This document shows positions 36,472 to 49,074 of a DNA stretch of 64,000 bases, in pieces. A program made the translations under genes and the position numbers. The stretch lies in contig NZ_OZ060418.1 of NCBI RefSeq assembly GCF_964059175.1, positions 1 through 64,000 on the forward strand, written 5' to 3'. This DNA is from Buchnera aphidicola (Brachycaudus tragopogonis). Its GTDB lineage: Bacteria; Pseudomonadota; Gammaproteobacteria; Enterobacterales; Enterobacteriaceae. The notes beneath the pieces were generated by a model, which was given only the letters and a program-made list of their open reading frames with translations, ran no database searches and had not been told where the DNA came from. Numbering within the stretch: the stretch's first letter is position 1; every line of letters begins with the position of its first letter.

Positions 36472-37208
36472 TATTTTTCCTTTTTTTATTTGAATGCAAA
36501 AAATTAATAATGTAGATATTATTTTTATAAATTTAGATAGAAAAATTTATATTAAAAATACATTTTTTATGTAAATTTTTTCTATATATATTTGATGTAA
36601 AAAGAAAAAATATATCTTTATTTGTCATGTTATATAATTTTATTTTAATAAAAAATAAATATAAAAATAAAGATAAAGTAAGATAAAAATTTATTAATTT
36701 AAAAAATTACGAATATATAATATACATAGTCATAATGAAAAAGATACTATATATATTTTTAAAGTAATAATTTTTATGTATTAACATTAACATTGATTTT
36801 TTGTTAAAATAGTTATGTCTTTTTTATTTAATGAAATAGTTTTATTATATAAATTGAGAGATAATAATATATATTACTTGTTCACTTAATAAAGAAATAT
36901 AAAATTAATGATTTTTTTAAAATACATTTTTAGCACTAATGAAATAAAATCATTAATAATAGTGATTATATTTTTTTATAATATGATCTATTAATACTCA
37001 TAAGTGAGATTATTGCATATTTTTTATTATTAATATTTTAATAAATATTAAATTTATAATTTATCAAAATTCTATGTTATTTTTTAAATGTATAAAATAG
37101 CATTTTTATTATCATACTGATTGACATAGTGATTAATCAATATAAATTGTTTTTTTTGTTTTGGCTGCTTTTAAGAGCAGCCATAATTTATATATATTTA
37201 AAAAAATA
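36472..37208. other. 737-base gene-free region between rpoC and hupA
   Basis: No convincing gene is present. Almost entirely A and T, except the hairpin near 37163-37182. In E. coli this interval holds many genes (thiamine operon, hemE, nfi and others), so it is probably their eroded remains. Inverted repeats are visible: ATTAATGATTTT / AAAATCATTAAT (36904-36915, 36946-36957) and TTAATATTT / AAATATTAA (37030-37051). hupA promoters should lie near its left end, but A/T richness prevents a firm call. Confidence 0.6.
37163..37182 (-). terminator. GC-rich hairpin downstream of rpoC
   Basis: GGCTGC at 37163-37168 and GCAGCC at 37177-37182 enclose TTTTAAGA. It lies 26 bases past the rpoC stop, where the operon should end. 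On the rpoC strand the hairpin is followed by AAAACAAAAAAAA rather than a U-tract, so it is not a canonical terminator; it may be a relic or a 3' stabiliser. Confidence 0.5.
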
Positions 37209-40200
37209 TTAAGTATAATCATTTTTTTTAAGAGTAGAATTTAACAATTCTGAGAGACTAGCAGAGGCTTCTTCAACAGTAATTTGAGAACTGTTGACTA
37301 TTAGATTACTATGTTTTTTTTGACGACGATTTAAACGTTCCTTATGATATGCATATCCTGTACCCGCAGGAATTAAACGTCCAACAATAACATTTTCTTT
37401 TAATCCTCTTAATTCATCTCTTTTTCCTGCTACTGCAGATTCAGTTAACACTCTTGTAGTTTCTTGAAACGAAGCTGCAGATATAAAAGATTCTGTAGCC
37501 AGTGAGGCTTTAGTAATACCTAATAAATCTCTTGAAAAAGTAGCAGATATTTTCTTTTTTTTATTTAGTATACGATTTGAAATTTTTATACGAGAAAATT
37601 CAACTTGTTCACCGTTTAAAAAATCAGAGTCTCCTGATTTTACTATAGTAGCTTTTCGTAGCATTTGTCTTATAATTACTTCAATATGTTTGTCATTAAT
37701 TTTAACACCTTGTAAACGATACACTTCTTGCACTTCATTTACAATATATCTAGTTACAGCTTGAACTCCTCTTAAACGAAGAATATCATGTGGTGATTCA
37801 GGACCATCAGATACTACATCACCTCGCTCGACTCTTTCTCCTTCAAATACATTTAATTGTCTCCATTTTGGAATCATTTCTTCATAGGGATCTGTACCAT
37901 CTACTGGTGTTATAACTAATCTTCTTTTCCCTTTTGTTTCTTTTCCAAAAGATATAATACCACTGATTTCAGCTAAAATGGCTAGTTCTTTTGGTCGTCT
38001 AGCTTCAAATAAATCTGCTACTCTTGGAAGTCCTCCAGTTATATCTTTAGTTCCACCTGATTCTTGAGGAACTCGCGCTAAAGTATCACCTGAACTAATT
38101 TGAACTCCATCATCTAGTTGAACAATCGCTTTTCCAGGAAGAAAATATTGTGCAGGCATATCTGTTCCTGAAATAAGAACGTCTTTTCCAGAATTATCAA
38201 TGATTTTTAATGCTGGTCTTAAATCTTTACCAATAGACATTCTCTCTGCTGTATCAAGTATTACTATAGAAGATAATCCTGTTAATTCATCTGCTTGTCT
38301 TGTGATACTTTGACCATCTATCATATCGATAAATCGAACAAAACCATTAACTTCAGTGATAACAGGCATAGTATGAGGATCCCATTTTGCCACAGTTTCT
38401 CCAGAGTTAACTTTTTCACCATCTCCTTTAGCCATAATAGCTCCATAAGGGACTTTGTAGGTTTCTTTTGTTCTGCCAAAATTATCAATAATATTAAGTT
38501 CTACATTTCTAGAAGTAATAACTATCTTTCCTGTAGAATTAGTGACGGATTTAGCATTATTAAGGTGTATAACACCTTGATTTTTTACTTGAATACTAGA
38601 CTCAGCTGCTGCTCTAGATGCCGCACCACCAATGTGGAAAGTTCTCATAGTTAATTGTGTTCCGGGTTCTCCAATAGATTGAGCTGCAATAACTCCAATT
38701 GCTTCTCCTTTATTAACTAGATTACCTCGTGCTAAATCTCTACCATAACAATAAGAACAGACACCAAAATCGGTATCACAATTAACTACGGATCTCACTT
38801 TAACATTATCTATAGAATTTTTTTCTAAAATGTCACACCATTGTTCATTTAATAATGTGTTTCTTTTAATCAAAATGTTATTAGTATTAGGAATAATAAC
38901 ATTTTCTGCTGTCACACGACCTAAAACACGTTCGCGTAATGGTTCTTTTACATCACCCCCTTCAATTAATGGAGTCATTAAAATTCCTTCATGTGTGCCA
39001 CAATCGTCTTCTGTAACGACTAAATCTTGTGCCACATCTACTAAACGACGTGTTAAATATCCAGAATTAGCAGTTTTTAATGCTGTATCAGCTAATCCCT
39101 TACGTGCTCCATGAGTAGAAATAAAATATTGTAATACATTTAAACCTTCTCGGAAATTAGCTGTAATCGGTGTTTCGATAATAGATCCATCTGGTTTTGC
39201 CATTAATCCTCTCATTCCAGCCAATTGCCGAATTTGTGCCGCAGATCCGCGAGCACCTGAATCAGCCATCATAAAGATACTATTAAAAGATATTTGTTTT
39301 TGTATTTTTCCTTTTTTGTTTATTACAGATTCTGTAGATAAATTTTCCATCATGGCTTTAGCTACTCTTTCATTAGATGCTGCCCAAATATCAATGACTT
39401 TATTGTATCGTTCACCTGCTGTAACTAATCCTGATTGAAATTGCTCTTGTATTTCAGCAACTTCAATTTCTGCTTCATTAATAATATCTGCTTTCTTTTT
39501 TGGTATTACCATATCATCAATACCAACTGAAGCTCCTGATCTTGCTGCATAAGCAAATCCGGTATACATAATTTGATCAGCAAAAAACACAGTAGATTTA
39601 AGTCCTAAAATGCGATAACAAGTATTAAGCATTTTAGAGATATCTTTTTTACCTAAAGTATGATTAACAATATTAAAAGGAAGCCCCTTAGGAACAATCA
39701 TCCATAAAATTGCTCGACCAACGGTCGTATGAATTATTTTTGTTACTGAAGTAAAGTTTTTATCTTCTTTTTTTTCATACTCTATTATACGTACTCTTAC
39801 TAAAGAATGTAGTTCAGCAATACCTAAACGATATACTTTTTCTGCTTCGTTGGAACCATTTAATAACATACCTTCACCTTTTCCATTAATTTTCTCACGA
39901 GTCATATAATACAACCCTAAAACAACGTCTTGAGAAGGTACAATAATAGGTTCTCCATTAGCTGGTGAAAGAATATTGTTAGTAGACATCATTAAAGCTC
40001 TAGCTTCTAATTGAGATTCTATAGTTAAAGGGACATGTACGGCCATTTGATCTCCATCGAAATCAGCATTATAAGCGGCACATACTAGTGGATGAAGTTG
40101 AATTGCTTTTCCTTCTATAAGTACAGGTTCAAATGCTTGTATACCTAATCTGTGCAAAGTAGGTGCACGATTTAAGAGAACTGGATGTTCGCGAATGACT

Positions 40201-41441
40201 TCATCTAAAATATCCCATACTACAGCTTCTTCTCTTTCTACCATTTTTTTTGCTGCTTTAATAGTAGTAGCTAAGCCTCGAACTTCTAATTTTCCATATA
40301 TAAATGGCTTGAAAAGTTCTAATGCCATTTTTTTTGGCAATCCGCATTGATGTAAGCGCAGGTAAGGGCCTACAGTAATTACTGAACGACCAGAATAATC
40401 TACACGTTTTCCTAAAAGATTTTGTCTAAATCGTCCTTGTTTACCTTTAATCATATCAGCTAAAGATTTAAGAGGTCTTTTATTAGAACCTGTAATTGCT
40501 CGTCCTCTTCTTCCATTATCTAATAAAGCATCTACTGCTTCTTGTAACATTCTTTTTTCATTTCGTACAATAATATCTGGAGCCGCTAAGTCTAATAAAC
40601 GTTTAAGACGATTATTACGATTGATTACTCTGCGATATAAATCGTTTAAATCAGATGTTGCAAATCTTCCTCCATCTAATGGCACTAATGGTCTTAAATC
40701 AGGTGGTAAAACTGGTAATACAGTAAGGATCATCCATTCCGGTTTGTTATGAGACTGTATAAAAGATTCTAATAATTTAATTCGCTTCGTTAATTTTTTT
40801 CTTTTTGTCTCAGAGTTAGTATCATGTAATTCAGTCCTAAGTAAATCGCATTCTTGTACTAAATTAATATCTTTTAATAGATATTGAATTGCTTCTGCTC
40901 CCATTGTCGCATGAAATTCATCTCCAAATTCTTCTAAAGCGTCTAGATATTGTTCTTCTGTTAAAATTTGATGTTTTTCAAGATTAGTCATTCCAGCTTC
41001 TGTAACAACATAAGATTCAAAATATAGTACTCTTTCAATATCTCTTAAAGGCATGTCTAATAATAAACCGATTCGAGATGGTAAAGATTTTAAAAACCAA
41101 ATGTGAGCTGTAGGTGAGGAAAGTTCTATATGACCCATTCTTTCACGTCTGACTTTACTTTGTGTTACTTCAACCCCACATTTTTCACAAATCACACCTC
41201 GGTGTTTTAATCTTTTATATTTACCACACAAGCACTCGTAATCTTTAACTGGACCAAAAATACGAGCACAAAACAATCCATCTCTTTCAGGTTTAAAGGT
41301 ACGATAATTAATTGTTTCAGGTTTTTTTACTTCACCAAATGACCAAGATCTAATCATGTCGGGTGAAGCTAGTGAAATTTTAATAGCATCAAAATCTTCA
41401 TTTTTAGTTTGAAATTTAAGAAATTTTAGTAAATCTTTCAC
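37209..41441 (-). CDS. rpoC: RNA polymerase subunit beta-prime
   Basis: Largest catalytic subunit. It has 1410 residues (E. coli 1407). The N-terminal zinc site is Cys70, Cys72, Cys85, Cys88. The catalytic NADFDGD (about 458-464) binds magnesium. A second zinc cluster is in [15 protein letters not shown], and the trigger-loop block reads [13 protein letters not shown]. It is downstream of rpoB with 81 bases between. It ends the large secE-rpoC block. Confidence 0.99.
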   Translation of the reverse strand: MKDLLKFLKFQTKNEDFDAIKISLASPDMIRSWSFGEVKKPETINYRTFKPERDGLFCARIFGPVKDYECLCGKYKRLKHRGVICEKCGVEVTQSKVRRERMGHIELSSPTAHIWFLKSLPSRIGLLLDMPLRDIERVLYFESYVVTEAGMTNLEKHQILTEEQYLDALEEFGDEFHATMGAEAIQYLLKDINLVQECDLLRTELHDTNSETKRKKLTKRIKLLESFIQSHNKPEWMILTVLPVLPPDLRPLVPLDGGRFATSDLNDLYRRVINRNNRLKRLLDLAAPDIIVRNEKRMLQEAVDALLDNGRRGRAITGSNKRPLKSLADMIKGKQGRFRQNLLGKRVDYSGRSVITVGPYLRLHQCGLPKKMALELFKPFIYGKLEVRGLATTIKAAKKMVEREEAVVWDILDEVIREHPVLLNRAPTLHRLGIQAFEPVLIEGKAIQLHPLVCAAYNADFDGDQMAVHVPLTIESQLEARALMMSTNNILSPANGEPIIVPSQDVVLGLYYMTREKINGKGEGMLLNGSNEAEKVYRLGIAELHSLVRVRIIEYEKKEDKNFTSVTKIIHTTVGRAILWMIVPKGLPFNIVNHTLGKKDISKMLNTCYRILGLKSTVFFADQIMYTGFAYAARSGASVGIDDMVIPKKKADIINEAEIEVAEIQEQFQSGLVTAGERYNKVIDIWAASNERVAKAMMENLSTESVINKKGKIQKQISFNSIFMMADSGARGSAAQIRQLAGMRGLMAKPDGSIIETPITANFREGLNVLQYFISTHGARKGLADTALKTANSGYLTRRLVDVAQDLVVTEDDCGTHEGILMTPLIEGGDVKEPLRERVLGRVTAENVIIPNTNNILIKRNTLLNEQWCDILEKNSIDNVKVRSVVNCDTDFGVCSYCYGRDLARGNLVNKGEAIGVIAAQSIGEPGTQLTMRTFHIGGAASRAAAESSIQVKNQGVIHLNNAKSVTNSTGKIVITSRNVELNIIDNFGRTKETYKVPYGAIMAKGDGEKVNSGETVAKWDPHTMPVITEVNGFVRFIDMIDGQSITRQADELTGLSSIVILDTAERMSIGKDLRPALKIIDNSGKDVLISGTDMPAQYFLPGKAIVQLDDGVQISSGDTLARVPQESGGTKDITGGLPRVADLFEARRPKELAILAEISGIISFGKETKGKRRLVITPVDGTDPYEEMIPKWRQLNVFEGERVERGDVVSDGPESPHDILRLRGVQAVTRYIVNEVQEVYRLQGVKINDKHIEVIIRQMLRKATIVKSGDSDFLNGEQVEFSRIKISNRILNKKKKISATFSRDLLGITKASLATESFISAASFQETTRVLTESAVAGKRDELRGLKENVIVGRLIPAGTGYAYHKERLNRRQKKHSNLIVNSSQITVEEASASLSELLNSTLKKNDYT

Positions 41442-41522
41442 ATATTAGCTCTCGTCGGAGTGAAACTTTTTAAGGTAATAAATCTATACATATCTTTACT
41501 TTTTTAGAATAGTGTTATTATA

Positions 41523-44500
41523 TTATTCGCTTTCTAATTCAATATTAATACCTAACGAACGAATTTCTTTTAATAACACATTAAACGATTCTGGCATACC
41601 AGGTTCCATTTGATGATTACCGTCTACAATATTTTTATACATTTTAGTTCTTCCATTGACGTCATCAGATTTTACGGTTAACATTTCTTGTAGCGTATAA
41701 GATGCTCCATATGCTTCTAGCGCCCAAACTTCCATTTCACCAAAACGTTGTCCACCAAACTGAGCCTTTCCACCTAATGGTTGTTGAGTAACTAAGCTAT
41801 AAGAACCAGTAGAGCGAGCGTGCATTTTATCATCTACTAGATGATTTAATTTCAACATATACATATAACCAACTGTGACTGGTCTTTCAAATTTTTCTCC
41901 TGTTCTTCCGTCAAATAGTGTAATTTGTCCAGAAGTAGGTAAATCTGCAAATTCCAAAAGTTTTTTTATTTCATTTTCTTGTGCACCATCAAATACAGGA
42001 GTGGCGATAGGCATGCCATTTTTTAAATTGTTTGCTAAACGTAATATTTCTTCATTAGAAAAAGTTTCTAAATCTATTTTTTGACGTAAATTGTCTCCTA
42101 AATCAAAGGCTTTTTGAATAAAATTTCTTAAATTAGATATTTTTTCTTGTTTTTTTAACATATTATTAATTTTATTACCAATACCTTTAGCAGCCATTCC
42201 TAAATGCGTTTCTAATATTTGTCCAATATTCATACGAGAAGGAACACCTAAGGGATTCAACACAACATCGACTGGTATACCATTTTCATCATAAGGCATA
42301 TCTTCAATTGGATTAATTTTAGAAATTACTCCTTTATTTCCATGTCGTCCCGCCATTTTATCACCAGGTTGAATTTGACGTTTTACTGCTAAGTATACTT
42401 TTACTATTTTTAAAACACCTGGAGCAAGATCATCACCTTGTGTTATTTTCCTACGTTTTATTTCAATTTTTTTATTAAATTCTTCTTTTAATTCTCTATG
42501 TTGTTTTGCAAGTTTTTCTATTTCTTTTTGTTTATCTTTTTCTTTTATTTCTATTGAAAACCATTTTTCACAAGATAATTGATTAAGTTTTTCTATCTTA
42601 ATATCAAAAGACAGAAGAATTTTTTTAATATGAACGAATAGACTAGATTCGAATATTTTAAATTCTTCTGTCAAGTCTTTTTTTGCTTTTTTAAGTTGCA
42701 TCTCTTCAATTTCTAAAGCTCTTTTATCTTTTTTTACACCATCTCTTGTAAATATTTGTACATCGATTACTGTTCCTAAGACTCCATTAGGCACTCGTAG
42801 TGAAGAATCTTTTACATCTGATGCTTTTTCACCAAAAATAGCTCGTAGTAGTTTTTCTTCAGGTGTTAATTGCGTTTCTCCTTTGGGCGTTACTTTCCCT
42901 ACTAAGATATCACCTCCAGTGACTTCAGCTCCAATATATACAATTCCTGATTCATCTAGTTTAGATAATGCTGCTTCTCCTACATTAGGTATATCTGAAC
43001 TAATTTCTTCTGGTCCTAATTTAGTATCTCGAGATATACATGATAGTTCTTGAATATGGATAGTAGTAAAACGATCTTCTTGAACAATTCTTTCTGATAC
43101 TAAGATAGAATCTTCAAAATTATATCCATTCCAAGGCATAAAGGCTACTCGCATGTTTTGTCCTAATGCGAGTTCTCCTAAATCAGTAGATGGTCCATCA
43201 GCTAAAACATCACCTTTTTTAATTTTTTCACCTAAGTTAACGCAAGGTTGTTGATTAATACAAGTGTTTTGATTGGAGCGAGTATATTTAGTTAAATTAT
43301 AAATATCTATTCCAGCTTCTTCAGAATGCATTTCTTTTTCGTCAACTTTCACAACAATACGAGAGGCATCTACATATTGAATAAAACCACTTCTTTTTGC
43401 TACAGCTGTAACGCCTGAATCCACTGCTACTGCTCTTTCCATTCCGGTTCCTACTAAAGGTTTATCTGCTTTAAGAGTAGGAACTGCTTGACGTTGCATA
43501 TTCGCACCCATTAATGCTCTATTCGCATCGTCATGTTCAAGAAAAGGTATCAAAGATGCACCGACAGATACAATTTGTTGAGTAGAAACATCCATGTAAT
43601 TAACTTGATTACGATTGAATAAGCTAGATTCACCTTTATGTCGGCAAGTTACTAAGTCATCAGTAAAAAATCCATTTTTATCAATATTAGTATTTGCTTG
43701 AGCGATGATATAATTACCTTCCTCTATAGCAGATAAATAATTAATTTCTTTAGTAACTAATCCATTTCGTACTTTTCTATAAGGTGTTTCTAAAAATCCG
43801 TATGCATTAGTTTGAGCATACACAGATAAAGAATTAATTAATCCAATGTTTGGTCCTTCTGGTGTTTCTATAGGGCATACTCTTCCGTAGTGTGTGGGGT
43901 GAACATCTCTAACTTCAAATCCAGCTCTTTCTCTAGTTAAACCACCTAGTCCTAACGCCGAAATGCGTCTTTTATGCGTGATTTCTGATAAAGGATTATT
44001 TTGATCCATAAATTGAGATAATTGACTAGATCCAAAAAATTCTTTAACTGCAGCTGATATTGGTTTAGCATTGATCATATCTTGTGGCATAATTGTATCT
44101 AAATCACCAATAGATAACCTTTCTTTTACTGCTCTTTCTACTCTTACTAAACCGATTCTAAATTGATTTTCTGCCATTTCTCCTACTGATCTAATACGTC
44201 TATTACCTAAATGATCAATATCATCTATTTCTCCCTTTCCATTGCGGATATCAATTATTTTTTTTATGACGTCAATTATATCTTCTTTATTCAAAGTAGA
44301 TGATCCTTCAATTTCTTGACGTAAAAGAGATCTGTTGAATTTCATTCTACCAACAGCAGATAAATCATATCGATCTTCACAAAAAAATAAATTTTCAAAC
44401 AAATTTTCCGTTGCTTCTTTAGTAGGAGGTTCACCAGGCCTCATAACTCGGTATATTTCTATTAAAGCACTCGTGCGATCATGAGCAGAATCTATACGTA

Positions 44501-45551
44501 GTGTTTCTGATATGTATGGACCATGATCTAAATCATTAGTAAATAGCGTTTCAATAACATTGAAACCTGATTTTTGTAATTTTTCTAATATTTCTAAAGA
44601 TAATTCAGTATTAGCAAAAACAACTATTTCACCTGTTTTTTGATCAAAATAATTTTTAGATATAATTCTTCCTAAAATATATTCTATTGGAACAGTGATA
44701 GATTTAATTTGATGATTTTTTAGTTCTTGAATATGTCTAGCAGTAATACGACGACCTTTTTCTATATATATTTTCCCATCTTTTTGAATATCAAAAGATG
44801 CTGTTTCACCTCTTAGTCTTTCCGGAACTAATTCTAATTGGATTTTATTTTTTTCTATATGAAAAATATTTTTTTCAAAAAATAGATTTAGTATTTCTTC
44901 TGTATTATAATTAAGAGCTCGTAAAATAATACTTACTGGTAGTTTTCTACGTCTATCAATTCTAACAAATAAATTATCTTTTGGATCAAATTCAAAATCT
45001 AACCAAGACCCTCTATAAGGAATAATGCGTGCATTATAAAGCACTTTTCCTGAAGAATGTGTTTTACCTTTATCACTATCAAAAAAAACACCAGGACTAC
45101 GGTGTAACTGAGAAACAACAACTCTTTCTGTTCCATTTATTATAAATGTTCCATTATTAGTCATTAATGGAATTTCGCCCATATAAACTTCTTGTTCTTT
45201 TATATCTTTAACATTAGCTTCTAACGTGTCTCGTTCATAGATAATAAGGCGTAGTTTTACTCTTAACGGTGCGGAATAAGTTGCACCTCTTATTTGACAT
45301 TCTTTTACGTCAAATATTGCTTCTCCTAAACGATAACTAACATATTGAAGTTCAGAATTTCCGTTGTAACTTTGAATTGGAAAGACAGAACGAAAGGCTG
45401 CTTCTAATCCGTGTTGACCTTCTAAATCTGGTTCAATAAATTTTTTAAAAGAATCTAGTTGAATTGAAAGAAGATATGGTATATCTAAAACTTGCGGACG
45501 TTTGCCAAAATCTTTACGAATACGTTTTTTTTCAGTATAAGAGTAAACCAT
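41523..45551 (-). CDS. rpoB: RNA polymerase subunit beta
   Basis: Forms half of the active-site cleft and the rifampicin pocket. It has 1342 residues, exactly the E. coli length. The rifampicin region reads [22 protein letters not shown] with RISALG following, so wild-type residues are present. [13 protein letters not shown] and the C-terminal [17 protein letters not shown] are intact. It begins [18 protein letters not shown]. An attenuator-like terminator precedes it, after rplL. Confidence 0.99.
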   Translation of the reverse strand: MVYSYTEKKRIRKDFGKRPQVLDIPYLLSIQLDSFKKFIEPDLEGQHGLEAAFRSVFPIQSYNGNSELQYVSYRLGEAIFDVKECQIRGATYSAPLRVKLRLIIYERDTLEANVKDIKEQEVYMGEIPLMTNNGTFIINGTERVVVSQLHRSPGVFFDSDKGKTHSSGKVLYNARIIPYRGSWLDFEFDPKDNLFVRIDRRRKLPVSIILRALNYNTEEILNLFFEKNIFHIEKNKIQLELVPERLRGETASFDIQKDGKIYIEKGRRITARHIQELKNHQIKSITVPIEYILGRIISKNYFDQKTGEIVVFANTELSLEILEKLQKSGFNVIETLFTNDLDHGPYISETLRIDSAHDRTSALIEIYRVMRPGEPPTKEATENLFENLFFCEDRYDLSAVGRMKFNRSLLRQEIEGSSTLNKEDIIDVIKKIIDIRNGKGEIDDIDHLGNRRIRSVGEMAENQFRIGLVRVERAVKERLSIGDLDTIMPQDMINAKPISAAVKEFFGSSQLSQFMDQNNPLSEITHKRRISALGLGGLTRERAGFEVRDVHPTHYGRVCPIETPEGPNIGLINSLSVYAQTNAYGFLETPYRKVRNGLVTKEINYLSAIEEGNYIIAQANTNIDKNGFFTDDLVTCRHKGESSLFNRNQVNYMDVSTQQIVSVGASLIPFLEHDDANRALMGANMQRQAVPTLKADKPLVGTGMERAVAVDSGVTAVAKRSGFIQYVDASRIVVKVDEKEMHSEEAGIDIYNLTKYTRSNQNTCINQQPCVNLGEKIKKGDVLADGPSTDLGELALGQNMRVAFMPWNGYNFEDSILVSERIVQEDRFTTIHIQELSCISRDTKLGPEEISSDIPNVGEAALSKLDESGIVYIGAEVTGGDILVGKVTPKGETQLTPEEKLLRAIFGEKASDVKDSSLRVPNGVLGTVIDVQIFTRDGVKKDKRALEIEEMQLKKAKKDLTEEFKIFESSLFVHIKKILLSFDIKIEKLNQLSCEKWFSIEIKEKDKQKEIEKLAKQHRELKEEFNKKIEIKRRKITQGDDLAPGVLKIVKVYLAVKRQIQPGDKMAGRHGNKGVISKINPIEDMPYDENGIPVDVVLNPLGVPSRMNIGQILETHLGMAAKGIGNKINNMLKKQEKISNLRNFIQKAFDLGDNLRQKIDLETFSNEEILRLANNLKNGMPIATPVFDGAQENEIKKLLEFADLPTSGQITLFDGRTGEKFERPVTVGYMYMLKLNHLVDDKMHARSTGSYSLVTQQPLGGKAQFGGQRFGEMEVWALEAYGASYTLQEMLTVKSDDVNGRTKMYKNIVDGNHQMEPGMPESFNVLLKEIRSLGINIELESE

Positions 45552-45726
45552 AGGGTTCCTAAGCTCGCTGATAGATAAGTTAAAATAAATTTATCTTTTA
45601 TCTGAAGGGGGAGATATTTTTAATGTTTTTTAGAGAATTTTTTTTGATTGTTTTTATAATTACTATTATTAACCCTATGATGAAATGTTTTTTGTAAAAT
45701 AAGTTGCATTTAGTGTCAATCAAAAA

Positions 45727-45751
45727 GGCTGGTGAATTAAAATCACCAGCC
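45727..45751 (-). terminator. rplL-rpoB attenuator
   Basis: On the coding strand GGCTGGTGA, a 7-base loop, TCACCAGCC form a perfect 9-bp GC-rich stem, followed by TTTTTGATT. E. coli has a partial terminator in the same gap that lowers rpoBC expression relative to ribosomal proteins L10 and L12. Its position, 40 bases past the rplL stop and about 175 before rpoB, fits the same function. Confidence 0.8.
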
Positions 45752-45791
45752 GTGCTTGAAAATGAATTAAATTATAATGTCTAATGTTTTA

Positions 45792-46160
45792 TCATTTAAT
45801 TTCTATTTCTGCACCAACATCTTCCAATGTTTTTTTGAGTGATTCTGCATCTTCTTTACTAATATTTTCTTTTAAAACCGTTGGAGCTGATTCTACTAAG
45901 TCTTTAGCTTCTTTTAGCCCTAGTCCAGTTGCACTACGTACAGTTTTGATAACTGATACTTTATTTGGTCCAATAACTTTTAAAAAAACATCAAATTCTG
46001 TTTTTTCTTCATGTAAATCTTTTTCATGATTGTTATTAGAGTTCATTGACATATTAGCAGAAACTCCAAATTTTTCTTCCATTGCAGAAATAAGATCTAC
46101 AACATTTATAACCGACATCTCTGATATAGCGTTTAAGATTTGTTCTTTAGTAATAGACAT
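45792..46160 (-). CDS. rplL: Ribosomal protein L7/L12
   Basis: Stalk protein, present in several copies per ribosome, that recruits translation GTPases. It has 122 residues (E. coli 121). The N-terminal dimerisation helix ([17 protein letters not shown]) is joined by a divergent hinge (about 35-52, rich in Asn and Glu instead of Ala) to the C-terminal domain with [20 protein letters not shown]. It lies 66 bases after rplJ and is followed by the attenuator. Confidence 0.97.
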   Translation of the reverse strand: MSITKEQILNAISEMSVINVVDLISAMEEKFGVSANMSMNSNNNHEKDLHEEKTEFDVFLKVIGPNKVSVIKTVRSATGLGLKEAKDLVESAPTVLKENISKEDAESLKKTLEDVGAEIEIK

Positions 46161-46226
46161 AACAATAATTCCTAATAAGAATTAGAATTATTTTAGATGC
46201 GATTAATACATCAAAAATAATAATCT

Positions 46227-46724
46227 TTAAGCGGTTTCTTTTTTCTTTTTTATAGCAGATAATGTATAAATAAGTTTCCCAGCAGCTGACATTTTTAATA
46301 TGAATAAAAGTTTTATGATTGCTTCTTCATAAGTAGGCATATTTGCTAGTTGGTCGATTTCTACAATAGAGAGTAATTTTCCTTCAAAAGCGGCTCCTGT
46401 AATTTTAAAATGTGTATTCTCTTTTGAAAATTCTTTAAATAATCTAGCACCACTTCCTGGATGTGTCATAGAATAAGCGATAAAAGTAGAACCTTTTATT
46501 TTTTTTTTTAAACATTCAAAACTAGTATTTTTAATCGCTAAAGACAGTAGAGTATTTCGTACAATACTCATTTTTACTCCAATTTGACGTCCAGATTTTC
46601 GTAATTGATTTATTTTATTTACTGAAACACCTTGAGAATCTGCAGTTACAGCTGATAGTGCTATATTTGATATTTTATTGATTTTTGAAACAATTATTTT
46701 TTTTTCATTAAGATTTAATGCCAT
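46227..46724 (-). CDS. rplJ: Ribosomal protein L10
   Basis: Base of the L12 stalk and, in E. coli, translational repressor of its own operon. It has 165 residues, the E. coli length. MALNLNEKKIIVSKINKI and RKSGRQIGVKMSIVRNTLL fit the family. Its 232-base leader is much longer than other gaps in this operon, consistent with a regulatory leader. Confidence 0.96.
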   Translation of the reverse strand: MALNLNEKKIIVSKINKISNIALSAVTADSQGVSVNKINQLRKSGRQIGVKMSIVRNTLLSLAIKNTSFECLKKKIKGSTFIAYSMTHPGSGARLFKEFSKENTHFKITGAAFEGKLLSIVEIDQLANMPTYEEAIIKLLFILKMSAAGKLIYTLSAIKKKKETA

Positions 46725-46956
46725 TTATCGGATTCTCCTCTAGAGAGAAATGATTTATAATTACTTTATATTAAAAACTTAATAATGATAATTTTTTTAA
46801 AAAAGAATCATGTTGGTGTTATCATATGATGATTAAGAAACAATTTTCTTAAAGTAATCAATTTAATAGTATTAGAAATATTTTTTATTACTGATTAAAA
46901 AATGGGGATACCATTATAGATAATTTTTTTTGTATCGTAAAGAAGAAATCATTTGA
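46725..46956 (-). promoter_or_regulatory. rplJ leader region
   Basis: The 232 bases between rplA and rplJ match the place of the E. coli L10-L12 binding leader. A perfect hairpin TTAAGAAA (46833-46840), loop CAAT, TTTCTTAA (46845-46852) is present. A GAGAATCC-type ribosome site stands just before rplJ. I cannot fold the whole leader or prove the L10 site. Confidence 0.45.
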
Positions 46957-47652
46957 TTAAATCGTTAAACTAGATTGATCAACCATTAATCCTATACCCA
47001 TAGTTGTTGATAATACTATTTTTTTTATATATATTCCCTTCGATTGAGGAGGTTTTGATTTTTTTATAGATTCTACAAACGCATTAAAATTTTCTTTAAT
47101 TTGATTTTTATCAAAACTAATTCGACCAATTGTCGAATGAACAATACCATATTTGTCATTACGATAACGAACTTGTCCGGTTTTCGCATTCTTAATAGCT
47201 TCAGCAATATTTGTTGTTATTGTACCTAATTTAGGATTAGGCATTAGACCACGAGGTCCTAATATTTGTCCTAACTGTGTTACTATTTTCATGGCATCAG
47301 GAGAAGCAATAACAACATTAAAATCGATGCCTTCTTTTTTTATTTTTTCAGCTAAATCTTCCATACCTATTAATTCTGCACCCGCTTTTTTAGCTATTTC
47401 AACATTATCACCTTGAGTAAATACAGCTACTTTAACAAATTTTCCAATACCATTTGGCAAGACTGTTGAACCTCGAATATTTTGATCTGATTTTTTGGAA
47501 TTTATTCCTAGATTAATAGAAATATCGATACTTTCATCAAATTTTACTTTAGATGATTTTTTTAATAAAACTATTAATTCATCAATATTATATAATTTTT
47601 CAAAATTGATATTATTTTTAATGTTTTTGATGCGTTTAGCGATTTTAGTCAT
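46957..47652 (-). CDS. rplA: Ribosomal protein L1
   Basis: Forms the L1 stalk near the E site; in E. coli it represses translation of rplK-rplA. It has 231 residues (E. coli 234). Conserved blocks include [15 protein letters not shown] and [13 protein letters not shown]. It starts three bases after the rplK stop, as in the E. coli L11 operon, so the two are surely co-translated. Confidence 0.97.
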   Translation of the reverse strand: MTKIAKRIKNIKNNINFEKLYNIDELIVLLKKSSKVKFDESIDISINLGINSKKSDQNIRGSTVLPNGIGKFVKVAVFTQGDNVEIAKKAGAELIGMEDLAEKIKKEGIDFNVVIASPDAMKIVTQLGQILGPRGLMPNPKLGTITTNIAEAIKNAKTGQVRYRNDKYGIVHSTIGRISFDKNQIKENFNAFVESIKKSKPPQSKGIYIKKIVLSTTMGIGLMVDQSSLTI

Positions 47653-47655
47653 TCA

Positions 47656-48084
47656 TTAGTCCTCGATTGTTAAACCCATAGATTTAGCGGTACCTTCAAT
47701 AGAACTCATCATGCTTTCAATACTAGATCCTGTCATATCTTTGTTTTTAATTGTTGCTATTTCTTTAATTTGTGAACGATTTATGGTTCCTATTTGTTCT
47801 ATTTTTGTTTTACTAGAACCTTTTTTTATATTGGACAATTTTTTCAATAAAATAGAAGCTGGAGGTGTTTTTGTAACAAATGTAAATGAACGATCAGAAT
47901 AAACAGTGATAATTACTGGTATAGGTAATCCTTTCTCTATATTTTCTGTTTTTTTATTGAATAATTTACAAAATTCCATAATATTCACGCCTTTCTGACC
48001 TAATGCAGGTCCAATTGGTGGACTAGGATTAGCTGTACCTGCTGATACTTGAAGTTTAATATAAGATTGTATTTTTTTAGCCAT
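47656..48084 (-). CDS. rplK: Ribosomal protein L11
   Basis: Binds the GTPase-associated centre of 23S rRNA with the L10-L12 stalk. It has 142 residues, equal to E. coli. The proline-rich N-terminal block [21 protein letters not shown] is typical, with [16 protein letters not shown] following. It follows nusG after 58 bases and precedes rplA. Confidence 0.97.
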   Translation of the reverse strand: MAKKIQSYIKLQVSAGTANPSPPIGPALGQKGVNIMEFCKLFNKKTENIEKGLPIPVIITVYSDRSFTFVTKTPPASILLKKLSNIKKGSSKTKIEQIGTINRSQIKEIATIKNKDMTGSSIESMMSSIEGTAKSMGLTIED

Positions 48085-48142
48085 TCTTTTATTCTCTAAA
48101 TAATATATAAATTATTGTTATCTTCATAGTTAAAAAGATATT

Positions 48143-48688
48143 TTAGTTTTTTTCAACTTGTCTAAAATCCAGTTCTACAGGAGTAGATCTTCCAAAAATT
48201 GATACAGATACCTTCAATCTGCTTTTTTCATAATCTACTTCTTCTACAACACCATTAAAATCTGAAAAAGGACCATCATTTACACGTATCATTTCTCCAG
48301 GTTCAAATAAAGTTTTAGGTCTCGGTTTATCCCCAATTTGACGTAGTCTATTAATAATAATTTCTACTTCTTTATCACTAATAGGTGAGGGTTTATCTGA
48401 TTTTCCTCCTATAAATCCTAATACTCTAGGAACATTTCTAATTAAATGCCACGTAGAATCTGTCATAATCATTTGGATTAAAACATATCCAGGAAAAAAC
48501 TTATATTCACTTTTTCTACGTTGTCCACCTCGTATTTCAACAACTTCTTGAGAAGGAACCATAACTTCTCCAAATAAACTTTCCATTTTATTTAATTTGA
48601 CATGTTCTCGTATTGATTGTGCTACGCGACTTTCAAATCCAGAAAAAGCTTGTAATACATACCATTTTTTTTTTTGACTATCATGCAT
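48143..48688 (-). CDS. nusG: Transcription elongation/antitermination factor NusG
   Basis: Couples RNA polymerase to Rho or to ribosomal S10. It has 181 residues, as in E. coli. The NGN domain starts [19 protein letters not shown] with [10 protein letters not shown]. The KOW domain shows [25 protein letters not shown]. It starts two bases after the secE stop. Together they form the classic secE-nusG pair. Confidence 0.97.
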   Translation of the reverse strand: MHDSQKKKWYVLQAFSGFESRVAQSIREHVKLNKMESLFGEVMVPSQEVVEIRGGQRRKSEYKFFPGYVLIQMIMTDSTWHLIRNVPRVLGFIGGKSDKPSPISDKEVEIIINRLRQIGDKPRPKTLFEPGEMIRVNDGPFSDFNGVVEEVDYEKSRLKVSVSIFGRSTPVELDFRQVEKN

Positions 48689-48690
48689 TT

Positions 48691-49074
48691 TTAGAACCTT
48701 AAACTAATCACAAATGTTATTAAACGGAATATAATATTATCCAAACTCCATAAAATAAAAGATATAATAACGGTTACAGAAATAACGATGAATGTAGTAT
48801 ACAAAGTTTCTTTGTATTCAGGCCATATTATTTTTTGCATTTCTTTTTTTGACATTTGTATATACGAAAATAGATTTTTTCCTTTTTTTGTACATAACGA
48901 GATTCCAAGAGCACAGATAAATAAAAAAGATATAACAAATATACGAATTAATAAGTTTGTTTTATAAAGATAATAGTTCATGAAAAATGATAGAATAAAT
49001 AATATAGATGCAGATAACCATTTTATTTTTTCTAAAATTTTAGATTCGTTTTGATTATGGGTATTTTTTCTCAT
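48691..49074 (-). CDS. secE: Preprotein translocase subunit SecE
   Basis: Essential clamp of the SecY channel. It has 127 residues, the three-transmembrane form seen in E. coli. Hydrophobic helices are at about 18-34, 42-60 and 92-125. The conserved cytoplasmic segment before the last helix reads [21 protein letters not shown]. Lys and Asn rich N-terminus. It is directly upstream of nusG. tufB, its E. coli upstream neighbour, is missing. Confidence 0.94.
   Translation of the reverse strand: MRKNTHNQNESKILEKIKWLSASILFILSFFMNYYLYKTNLLIRIFVISFLFICALGISLCTKKGKNLFSYIQMSKKEMQKIIWPEYKETLYTTFIVISVTVIISFILWSLDNIIFRLITFVISLRF

Noticed and set aside
38295..38654. 119-residue open frame antisense to rpoC
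   Set aside because: Complementary to a highly conserved part of rpoC, no ribosome site and low-complexity composition; a shadow frame.
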